Below are positions 1-6,352 of a DNA stretch of 13,984 nucleotides, in pieces. Each line of letters begins with the position of its first letter. Within the stretch, counting starts at the first letter, position 1. This DNA is from Paracoccaceae bacterium (lineage in GTDB: Bacteria > Pseudomonadota > Alphaproteobacteria > Rhodobacterales > Rhodobacteraceae). A program made the translations under genes and the position numbers. A model generated the notes under the pieces. The model was not told the origin of the DNA and did no database searches. It saw only the letters and a program-made list of their open reading frames with translations. The DNA lies in assembly GCA_023254015.1 (NCBI GenBank), contig JALQYS010000597.1, forward strand, positions 1 to 13,984, written 5' to 3'.

Positions 1-138
1 CCGGCCATGCAAGCAGGCGGTCCTGCCATGCTGAAAGCCGGTGCCCTGCCCAACGTCGCGCTGTCCGCAGCCGACGTGCAGGCCCTGGCCTCGATGCCCA
101 GCCGCGAAGAGCTGCTGGCCAAACTGCTGGGCACCATG
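1..138 (+). pseudogene. rplJ: Internal fragment of ribosomal protein L10 (rplJ), out of context
   Basis: Frame 1 is open from the first base and reads 46 residues that match the C-terminal half of ribosomal protein L10, including MPSREELLAKLLGTM near its end. L10 binds 23S rRNA and the L7/L12 dimers in the ribosomal stalk. The match stops at the Met codon 136-138. The family would continue with QAP and a helix; here the frame runs into the antisense of a TlpA gene. The wording (LASMPSREELLAKLLGTM) is of the betaproteobacterial type as I know it; Rhodobacter L10 reads more like SKMPSREELIAQIV. The usual neighbours rplA and rplL are absent. The fragment has neither start nor stop and is best read as foreign sequence joined at the contig end. 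Confidence 0.75.
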
Positions 139-355
139 TGGCCCAGAAGTTCAGCACCACCCATTTGCCCTGAAATTCCGCCATGCTGCGGGGGGCGTCG
201 GCCATGTCGATCAGTGCGGCCTCGGGCAGGGGGGCGGGGGGCTCGGTCATCACCAGCTTGGCCATGTCGCCGGTCAGCAGCGACGATACATCCGCCGCCG
301 CCGGATTTGCACCAAGCGCCAAGCCCGTATAAAGCACCGCCAGAAGTTTCCGCAT
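131..355 (-). CDS. TlpA-family thiol-disulfide protein, N-terminal part only
   Basis: The minus strand from an ATG at 355 reads 75 residues. A signal peptide (MRKLLAVLYTGLALGANPAAA) is followed by a linker and then KWVVLNFWATWC, the beta strand and first Cys of a thioredoxin-fold WCxxC active site. TlpA/ResA proteins are periplasmic thiol reductases used in cytochrome c maturation and related thiol chemistry. The match ends exactly at the first active-site Cys (codon 131-133). The second Cys and the rest of the fold (about 100 residues) are missing, and the frame continues open but meaningless through the antisense of the L10 fragment. The start lies 24 bp from the divergent argH start, a layout I associate with Rhodobacterales. 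What I see is a gene cut by a sequence junction, not natural decay. Confidence 0.75.
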
Positions 356-379
356 TCCACGTCTCCCAAAGGCCAGACC

Positions 380-1780
380 ATGACCCAATCCAAAGACACC
401 GCCGCCAATGCCATGTGGGGCGGGCGGTTCGCCTCGGGCCCCGATGCCATCATGACGGCGATCAACGCCTCGATCGGCTTTGACCAGCGGATGTATGCGC
501 AGGATATCGCAGGCTCCCGCGCCCATGCCGCGATGCTGGCCGCACAAGGCATCATCAGCGATAGCGATGCAAAGGCGATTGGGGAAGGGCTGCTCACGGT
601 CTTGTCAGAGATCGAGGGTGGCAAGTTCACCTTCTCGACCGCGCTGGAGGATATTCACCTGAACGTGGAATCCCGCCTGACCGAGATCGTGGGCGAGGCG
701 GGCAAGCGGCTGCACACGGGTCGGTCGAGGAACGATCAGGTGGCTGTCGATTTCCGCCTCTGGGTGCGTGACCAGTGCGATGCGGCGATTGCCGGGCTGA
801 CCGCCCTGATGAAGGCCTTTCTGGCGCAGGCCGAGGCGGGGGTGGATTGGGTGATGCCGGGCTTTACCCATCTGCAAACCGCCCAGCCGGTGACCTGGGG
901 CCACCACATGCTGGCCTATGTAGAGATGTTTGCCCGTGACCGTTCGCGGTTCGAGGATGCCCGGCGGCGGATGAACGAATGTCCGCTCGGCGCGGCTGCC
1001 TTGGCCGGAACGTCCTTCCCGATCGACCGCTTTGCCACGGCGCAGGCGCTGGGTTTTGACCGGCCCACGGCCAACAGCCTTGATTCGGTATCCGACCGCG
1101 ATTTCGCGCTGGAGTTCCTTTCGGCCAGCAGCATCTGCGCCATGCACCTGTCGCGCTTTGCCGAGGAATTGGTGATCTGGTCCAGCGCACAGTTCCGCTT
1201 CGTGCGGCTCTCGGACAAATGGACGACAGGCTCTTCCATCATGCCGCAAAAGAAGAACCCCGACGCGGCCGAGCTTTTGCGCGCCAAGCTGGGGCGCATC
1301 CTTGGTGCGACGGTGGCCTTGTTCACCATCATGAAGGGCCTTGCGCTGACCTATTCCAAGGACATGCAGGAAGACAAGGAACAGACCTTCGATGCCGCCG
1401 ATACGCTGATGCTGGGCCTTGCCGCCATGACGGGCATGGTCAGCGACATGACGGCGAACCGGGACGTGCTGCGCGCTGCTGCCGCCAGCGGTTTTTCCAC
1501 CGCCACCGATCTGGCCGACTGGCTGGTGCGCCGGCTTGGCCTGCCGTTCCGCGACGCCCACCATGTGACGGGCACGCTGGTGGCCATGGCCGAAAAGGCG
1601 GGCATCGACCTGCCCGACCTGACGCTTGCGCAGATGCAGTCGGTCCATGCGGGCATCACCGCCGAGGTGTTCGAGGTGCTGGGCGTAGAGAACTCGGTCC
1701 GCTCGCGCCTGTCTTATGGCGGAACCTCGCCGGTGCGGGTCGCCGAACAGGTGGCGCGCTGGAAGGCCGCGCTGGGCTGA
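380..1780 (+). CDS. argH: Argininosuccinate lyase (EC 4.3.2.1)
   Basis: This 466-residue cytoplasmic enzyme splits argininosuccinate into arginine and fumarate, the last step of arginine synthesis. It belongs to the fumarase/aspartase superfamily and acts as a homotetramer. Visible landmarks are the N-terminal MWGGRF (residues 12-17), HTGRSRND (112-119, substrate binding), GFTHLQ with the likely general-acid His164, WGHHMLAY just after it, and the family signature GSSIMPQKKNP starting at residue 284 with the catalytic-loop serines 285-286. Length matches the family. I chose the ATG at 380 because AAAGG sits 7 bases upstream and the protein then starts a few residues before MWGGRF, as in relatives. 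The frame is open further upstream, but that part is the antisense of tlpA. It is the first gene of a + strand run towards lysA. Confidence 0.97.
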   Translation: MTQSKDTAANAMWGGRFASGPDAIMTAINASIGFDQRMYAQDIAGSRAHAAMLAAQGIISDSDAKAIGEGLLTVLSEIEGGKFTFSTALEDIHLNVESRLTEIVGEAGKRLHTGRSRNDQVAVDFRLWVRDQCDAAIAGLTALMKAFLAQAEAGVDWVMPGFTHLQTAQPVTWGHHMLAYVEMFARDRSRFEDARRRMNECPLGAAALAGTSFPIDRFATAQALGFDRPTANSLDSVSDRDFALEFLSASSICAMHLSRFAEELVIWSSAQFRFVRLSDKWTTGSSIMPQKKNPDAAELLRAKLGRILGATVALFTIMKGLALTYSKDMQEDKEQTFDAADTLMLGLAAMTGMVSDMTANRDVLRAAAASGFSTATDLADWLVRRLGLPFRDAHHVTGTLVAMAEKAGIDLPDLTLAQMQSVHAGITAEVFEVLGVENSVRSRLSYGGTSPVRVAEQVARWKAALG

Positions 1781-1816
1781 GGCACCCTGGCCCGGCGGCA
1801 TGTGCCTTTCGTTTAG

Positions 1817-1843
1817 GCCGGGAGGAAAGGCGCCTCCCCCGGC
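1817..1843 (+). terminator. GC-rich hairpin after argH
   Basis: Left arm GCCGGGAGG (1817-1825) pairs with right arm CCTCCCCCGGC (1833-1843), giving nine base pairs with a two-base bulge and a 7-base loop. It begins 36 bases after the argH stop. There is no T-run after it, so it may be a pause or partial terminator, or only a local structure, rather than a classical Rho-independent terminator. Confidence 0.35.
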
Positions 1844-1919
1844 TTGCCAGTCGGGGAAAAACTGGCTGGCATGCGGGCTGCGGCCGTGCCGCGCGCTTTG
1901 GCCTGTGAAAGGATTGTCG

Positions 1920-2096
1920 ATGAAAGCCTTGTTTCCCCTTGCCCTTCTGTCTCTTCTTGCCGCCTGCGGCGCCGATGGCGCCCCTGTGCCCCCGGCCACC
2001 CAGGCCGCCACCGAAACCGGCATCACCATAAGCGGCTGCGTCAAGGCGGGCGTGACGGTAGGCGCGCCCACAGCCGGCGGGCCGACCCGCTGCTGA
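1920..2096 (+). CDS. Small outer-membrane-type lipoprotein, LptM-like by position
   Basis: The 58-residue product starts MKALFPLALLSLLAACGADG. A Lys, a hydrophobic stretch and a lipobox LAAC with the lipidated Cys at residue 16 predict a signal-peptidase II lipoprotein. The mature part is about 43 residues, rich in Ala, Gly, Pro and Thr, with two further Cys (one at the C-terminus, in PTRC). The start CGADGAPVPP resembles the CGxxGPxxxP opening of the LptM/YifL small lipoproteins, which assist LptD maturation and are often encoded just before lysA or dapF. That is a resemblance in position and N-terminal motif only; the rest is not recognisably LptM. AAAGG lies upstream at 1908-1912, with 7 bases between it and the ATG. 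It sits between argH and lysA on the same strand. The existence of the gene is well supported, its function is not. Confidence 0.7.
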   Translation: MKALFPLALLSLLAACGADGAPVPPATQAATETGITISGCVKAGVTVGAPTAGGPTRC

Positions 2097-2124
2097 TTGC
2101 GACCCGCGCGGCTTCTGCTATACC
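2097..2124 (+). promoter_or_regulatory. Candidate sigma-70 promoter for lysA
   Basis: TTGCGA (2097-2102) and TATACC (2119-2124) are separated by 16 bases, with TGC immediately before the -10 element as in extended -10 promoters. Each hexamer matches four of six consensus positions. It lies between the lipoprotein stop and the lysA start, leaving a leader of about 25 bases. This is a pattern match only. Confidence 0.35.
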
Positions 2125-2155
2125 CGCGTGAAAGCGAAGCTGGGGCAGGGCGGAC

Positions 2156-3421
2156 ATGGATCACTTCATCTACAAATCGGGCGTCCTGCATGCCGAGGGC
2201 GTGGCGATCCCCGAGATTGCCGCCGCCGTTGGCACGCCGTTTTATGTCTATTCCGCCGCCACCCTGACGCGTCACTACCACCTCTTCACCGAGGCCCTGT
2301 CGCCCCTGCCGCATCAGGTCTGCTTTGCCATCAAGTCGCTGTCCAATCTGGCGGTGCTGAAGCTTCTGGGCGATCTGGGGGCGGGGATGGATGTGGTTTC
2401 GGGCGGCGAATACCGCCGCGCCAAGGCGGCCGGTGTGCCGGGGGATCGCATCGTGTTTTCTGGCGTTGGCAAGACGCGCGAGGAAATGCGTCTGGCACTG
2501 GAAGGCGGCATCCGCCAGTTCAATCTGGAAAGCGAGCCCGAGATGCGGGCGCTGTCGGAAGTGGCAAGTTCCATGGGGGTCGTGGCCCCGGTGACTGTGC
2601 GGGTGAACCCGGATGTGGACGCCAAGACGCATGAAAAGATCGCCACCGGAAAATCCGAGAACAAGTTCGGCATCCCCATCGCCCGCGCGCCCGAAGTCTA
2701 CGCCGAAATCGCCCGCCTGCCGGGGCTGCGCGTCGTCGGCATCGATGTGCATATCGGCAGCCAGCTGACCGATCTGGAGCCGTTCGAACAGGCCTTCACC
2801 AAGGTCGCGCAGCTGACCGAAACCCTGCGCGCGCAGGGCCATGCGATTGAAAGGCTGGATCTGGGCGGGGGCCTGGGGATTCCCTACACCCGCTCGAACG
2901 AGGCCCCCCCGCTGCCCACCGATTATGGCGCGATGATCAAGCGCACCGTCGGCCATCTGGGTTGCGAGATCGAGATTGAACCGGGCCGCCTGATTTCGGG
3001 CAACTCGGGCCTTCTGGTGGCCGGCGTGGTCTATGTGAAAAACGGCGAAGGCCGCGATTTCCTGATCCTTGACGCGGCAATGAATGACCTTGTCCGCCCC
3101 TCGATGTATGGCGCGCATCACGACATCGTGCCGGTGATCGAAGCTCCGGCTGGCAGCCCGTCCACCTCATATGACGTGGTGGGGCCGGTCTGCGAAACCG
3201 GCGATACCTTTGCCAAGGGGCGCGGCCTGCCCTTGCTGGCCGAGGGCGATCTGGTCGCCTTCCGCAGCGCGGGGGCCTATGGCGCGGTCATGGCCAGCGA
3301 ATACAACACCCGCCCGCTGATCCCCGAAGTTCTGGTTCAGGGCGATCACTTCGCTGTCATCCGCGCACGTCCAAGCTTTGACGAAATCCTTGGACGCGAT
3401 ACCATTCCGGCATGGCTCTGA
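2156..3421 (+). CDS. lysA: Diaminopimelate decarboxylase (EC 4.1.1.20)
   Basis: This 421-residue cytoplasmic PLP enzyme converts meso-2,6-diaminopimelate to L-lysine and CO2, the last step of the DAP pathway. It is a fold-type III (alanine-racemase-like) enzyme. The N-terminal TIM barrel carries the PLP lysine in FAIKSLSN (Lys60), His199 in HIGSQ, the phosphate-binding glycines GGGLG (237-241) and EPGR (275-278). The C-terminal beta domain carries CETGDTF with the active-site Cys346 and Tyr375 in GAYGAVMASEYN. Length and motifs are complete. A purine-rich stretch (GGGGCAGGG) precedes the ATG. The TIGR02302 gene follows 13 bases after the stop, so the two are probably co-transcribed. It competes with peptidoglycan synthesis for DAP. 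Confidence 0.97.
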   Translation: MDHFIYKSGVLHAEGVAIPEIAAAVGTPFYVYSAATLTRHYHLFTEALSPLPHQVCFAIKSLSNLAVLKLLGDLGAGMDVVSGGEYRRAKAAGVPGDRIVFSGVGKTREEMRLALEGGIRQFNLESEPEMRALSEVASSMGVVAPVTVRVNPDVDAKTHEKIATGKSENKFGIPIARAPEVYAEIARLPGLRVVGIDVHIGSQLTDLEPFEQAFTKVAQLTETLRAQGHAIERLDLGGGLGIPYTRSNEAPPLPTDYGAMIKRTVGHLGCEIEIEPGRLISGNSGLLVAGVVYVKNGEGRDFLILDAAMNDLVRPSMYGAHHDIVPVIEAPAGSPSTSYDVVGPVCETGDTFAKGRGLPLLAEGDLVAFRSAGAYGAVMASEYNTRPLIPEVLVQGDHFAVIRARPSFDEILGRDTIPAWL

Positions 3422-3434
3422 ACTGGCTAGGGGG

Positions 3435-5930
3435 ATGGACGAGCGCGCGCAAGCCACGCTGAGGCAGATCGAAACCCCGCTGCGCCTGACGCTGGCGGGG
3501 CTTTGGGCCGAGCGGATCGTGCGGGCCTTCTGGCCGCTGTGGACGCTGGCCATCGCGCTATTGGCGGCGCTGTCCTTTGGCCTGCAAGACCATCTGCCGC
3601 TTGAGTCCCTTTGGTTCGGCGCCGTCGCAGCGGTGGGCGGGCTGGCTTGGGCGCTGGCCCACGGCCTGCGCCGCTTTCGCAAACCCATCCGGACCGAGGC
3701 CCTTGCCCGGCTGGACAGCCGTCTGCCCGGTCAGCCACTGGCGGCCTTGCGCGATACGCAGGCCATCGGCGCCAGGGACCCGGCCTCGCAGGCGGTCTGG
3801 GCGGCGCATCTGGCGCGCATGGCCGAACGGGCGCGAAAGGCCAAGCCCGTTGAACCTGACCTGAAACTGTCCAGCCGAGACCCCTTTGCGCTGCGCTATG
3901 TGGCGTTGACTGCGCTGGTGATGGCGTTGCTTTTCGGCTCGATCTGGCGGCTGGGTTCGCTGTCCGCGCTCGCCCCCGGGGGGGGCGCGGAAATCGCGGC
4001 CAGCGGTCCGACATGGGAGGGCTGGCTGAAGCCGCCCGCCTATACTGGCAAGCCCACGCTTTACCTTGGCGACCAGACCGCCGATGTGCTGACCCTTCCC
4101 GCAGGCACAAGGCTGCAACTGCGTCTTTATGGCGAGCCGGGCAGCCTGATCCTGTCGGAAACCGTCTCGGGCCGGACCGAGGTTCCCCCGGCCTCTGACC
4201 CGGCGCAGGATTTCATCGCCTTGCAAAGCGGCAAGCTCGTCATCGAAGGCCCCGGCGGGCGGGAATGGGCGGTCACTGTCACCCCCGACGCGCCCCCCAG
4301 CATTGCCGCCGACGGCCCGCTGTTGCGCGACAAGGGCGGGCGGTTCAAGCAGAAGATCAAGGGGAACGACGATTACGGCATCACCAAGGGCACGGTCACG
4401 ATTGCCCTTGATCTGGCCAAGGTTGACCGTAGCCATGGCCTGCTCATCGACCCCGAAGATCAGGCCCCGGTGGTGCTGGACCTGCCGATGCCGCGCAAAG
4501 GCAAGCGCGACGATCTGTCGGTGACGCTGGTTGACGATCTGTCGCAGTCGCTTCTGGCGAACATGCCGGTCACGCTGACCTTTTCGGCCAGCGATGCCGC
4601 CGGGCAGACCGGGGTTTCCGAACCCGTCGCCGGTGTTCTGCCCGCCCGCCGCTTTTTCGATCCGGTCGCCGCCGCGCTGATCGAACTGCGCCGCGATCTG
4701 ATGTGGAACCGCGCCAACGCGCCGCGCGTCGTGCAGATCCTGCGGGCGATCACCCATGACCCCGAGGGATTCTTTACCAACCAGAAGGCGTTCTTGCGCC
4801 TGCGCGTGGCGCTGAAACGGCTGGAGGCCGACGCCGCCACCCTGACGCCCGCCTTGCGCGACGAGGTGGTGCAAGAACTGTGGCAGATCGCCCTTCTGAT
4901 GGAGGAAGGCGATCTGAACGACGCCAGGGAGCGACTGAAGCGCGCGCAAGACCGGCTGGCCGAGGCGATCCGCCGTGGCGCAAGCCCTGAAGAGATTCAG
5001 GAGCTGATGGACGAGATGCGGCAGGCCATGGACGATTACATGGACATGCTTGCCGAAAACATGGAAGAGCGCACTCCCGAAGAGCAATCGGCGCAGAACG
5101 ACGGCCCGACGCTGTCGGAAGACCAGCTTCAGCAGATGCTCGACCGGCTGCAGCAACTGATGGAAGAGGGCAAGACCGCCGAGGCGGCCGAACTTCTGGC
5201 CCAGATCCAGCAGATGATGGAGAACATGCAGGTCGTTCAGGGCAACGGGCAGGGGGGCCGGGGCGGCCCCGGACAGCAGGCGATGCGCGATCTGGGTGAA
5301 ACCCTGCGCGGCCAGCAGGGCCTGTCGGATGACGCCTTCCGCGACATGCAGCGCGGCCGGCAGGGCGACCAGCCCGGCGAGGGGCAGGAAGGCCAGGGCG
5401 AGGCCGGGCAAGGCGAGATGGGGCAAAAGCAAAGCCTTGCAGATCGGCAAGAGGCCTTGCGGCGCGAGCTGGAACGTCTGGACCAGCAGGGCAACCTGCC
5501 CGGCGCCGAGGGAGAGCGCGGAGAGGCCGGGCGCCAATCGCTGGACGAGGCGCGCCGCGCCATGCGCGAGGCCGAAGATGCGCTGCGCGACAATGACCTT
5601 CCCGGCGCGCTAGACCGTCAGGCCGAGGCCTTGGAGGCCCTGCGTCAGGGCTTGCGCGAATTTGGCGAGGCCTTGGCGCAGGAAAACCGGCAGGAAGGCC
5701 AGTCGCAGGCCGGCCGTCAGGCCCAGCAGGACGATGCCGAGGGCCGCGATCCGCTGGGCCGCCAGACTGGTGAAAGCCTGCGGATCGGCTCGGACAGCAA
5801 TCTTCTGGCCGATGAAGAGATCTATCGTCGGGCCGAGGAATTGCTGGAAGAAATCCGCCGCCGCTCGGGCGATCTGACCCGCCCCGAGGGCGAGCGCGAC
5901 TATCTCAAGCGCCTGCTGGATCTGTTCTGA
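3435..5930 (+). CDS. TIGR02302/DUF4175 family membrane protein with Q/E/G-rich coiled region
   Basis: An 831-residue protein of unknown function, a family I know from alphaproteobacteria (TIGR02302, DUF4175). Three hydrophobic segments are visible at about 32-50, 59-78 and 153-170. They are followed by a beta-rich, probably periplasmic region (about 185-410), then long amphipathic helices rich in Leu, Met, Gln and Glu (about 420-600). A disordered stretch of Gly, Gln, Glu and Arg comes next (about 595-770), and a conserved-looking charged C-terminus ending LKRLLDLF. The ATG at 3435 gives MDERAQATLRQ as in relatives, but its purine tract (AGGGGG) directly abuts the start codon, which is unusually close. 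An upstream TTG at 3378 would overlap lysA and add 19 residues. The 13-base gap suggests translation coupled to lysA. The context points to an envelope role, but that is inference. Confidence 0.85.
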   Translation: MDERAQATLRQIETPLRLTLAGLWAERIVRAFWPLWTLAIALLAALSFGLQDHLPLESLWFGAVAAVGGLAWALAHGLRRFRKPIRTEALARLDSRLPGQPLAALRDTQAIGARDPASQAVWAAHLARMAERARKAKPVEPDLKLSSRDPFALRYVALTALVMALLFGSIWRLGSLSALAPGGGAEIAASGPTWEGWLKPPAYTGKPTLYLGDQTADVLTLPAGTRLQLRLYGEPGSLILSETVSGRTEVPPASDPAQDFIALQSGKLVIEGPGGREWAVTVTPDAPPSIAADGPLLRDKGGRFKQKIKGNDDYGITKGTVTIALDLAKVDRSHGLLIDPEDQAPVVLDLPMPRKGKRDDLSVTLVDDLSQSLLANMPVTLTFSASDAAGQTGVSEPVAGVLPARRFFDPVAAALIELRRDLMWNRANAPRVVQILRAITHDPEGFFTNQKAFLRLRVALKRLEADAATLTPALRDEVVQELWQIALLMEEGDLNDARERLKRAQDRLAEAIRRGASPEEIQELMDEMRQAMDDYMDMLAENMEERTPEEQSAQNDGPTLSEDQLQQMLDRLQQLMEEGKTAEAAELLAQIQQMMENMQVVQGNGQGGRGGPGQQAMRDLGETLRGQQGLSDDAFRDMQRGRQGDQPGEGQEGQGEAGQGEMGQKQSLADRQEALRRELERLDQQGNLPGAEGERGEAGRQSLDEARRAMREAEDALRDNDLPGALDRQAEALEALRQGLREFGEALAQENRQEGQSQAGRQAQQDDAEGRDPLGRQTGESLRIGSDSNLLADEEIYRRAEELLEEIRRRSGDLTRPEGERDYLKRLLDLF

Positions 5931-5935
5931 TCTTC

Positions 5936-5984
5936 GCAACCTGCCAGCCGCCTTGCGCGCGCGGCAGTCCAGGCGTCCGGTTGC
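5936..5984. terminator. Nested inverted repeats between convergent genes
   Basis: GCAACC (5936-5941) pairs with GGTTGC (5979-5984), enclosing a second stem GCCGC (5947-5951) with GCGGC (5961-5965). The structure lies in the 66 bases between the stop of the TIGR02302 gene and the stop of the opposing small gene, where a two-way terminator is expected. There is no T-run, so this is tentative. Confidence 0.3.
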
Positions 5985-5996
5985 CCGAGGTTTGAA

Positions 5997-6149
5997 TCAG
6001 AGGTTGGGCGCGGTCATGACAGCCTCGGCGGCGCGGCCAAGGCGATCAGACATCAGGATGAACAGCAGCGCCGTCATGCCCATCACCAGACATAGTCTGA
6101 GCACGCTTGACCGTTTGCGGTCCTTGGGGATGGCGAACATCGGGTCCAT
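5997..6149 (-). CDS. Small single-span membrane protein, 50 residues
   Basis: The minus strand from ATG 6149 encodes 50 residues: a charged N-terminus (MDPMFAIPKDRKRSS), one hydrophobic segment at about residues 17-33 (VLRLCLVMGMTALLFILM), then a basic, amphipathic tail ending in MTAPNL. The positive N-terminal side and absence of a cleavage site suggest an inner-membrane anchor with the N-terminus inside. Upstream on its strand, AAAAGGACGGA supplies a good ribosome binding site (AAGGA, 4 bases from the start). The gene is convergent with the TIGR02302 gene and divergent from pheT. I do not recognise a family. The ribosome site, the clear membrane span and the lack of a competing + strand gene make it likely real, though its size leaves some doubt. 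Confidence 0.65.
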   Translation of the reverse strand: MDPMFAIPKDRKRSSVLRLCLVMGMTALLFILMSDRLGRAAEAVMTAPNL

Positions 6150-6232
6150 TCCGTCCTTTTACACCCAAGCGCGGCCGTCATCGTGACAAAAATCGCCGCC
6201 AGCCGCGAACAACCCGTTTCCAACCGCGAAAC

Positions 6233-6269
6233 CCGGCACCACGCTGCCGGAAAGCGGCGCGGCCCGCTT
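6233..6269 (+). promoter_or_regulatory. Two tandem hairpins upstream of pheT
   Basis: CCGGCA (6233-6238) pairs with TGCCGG (6245-6250), and one base later AAGCGG (6252-6257) pairs with CCGCTT (6264-6269). Both stems are perfect six-pair stems with six-base loops, and they lie about 80 bases before the pheT start. No T-run follows and no Phe-rich leader peptide is visible, so classical attenuation is not supported. No convincing -35/-10 pair was found in 6150-6352. Confidence 0.35.
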
Positions 6270-6352
6270 CCCCTTGGGCGCGGTTTGCGCTAATCCGCCA
6301 TGCAAACCCGATCCTGCGATCCAATCCCAGACCCATCCAAGGGGCCAAGCCG

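Noticed and set aside
1846..1866. GCCAGT/ACTGGC six-pair stem in the argH-lipoprotein gap
   Set aside because: Short, with a nine-base loop and no T-run; the hairpin at 1817-1843 is the stronger candidate.
605..3121. An 838-codon open frame on the minus strand across argH, the lipoprotein and lysA
   Set aside because: Antisense of two unmistakable conserved enzymes; the open frame follows from G/C-rich third positions. The translation is rich in Arg, Gly, His and Gln without domains.
3558..5537. A 659-codon minus-strand frame inside the TIGR02302 gene
   Set aside because: Antisense shadow of a long gene with strong codon bias; no recognisable domain and no separate ribosome site noted.
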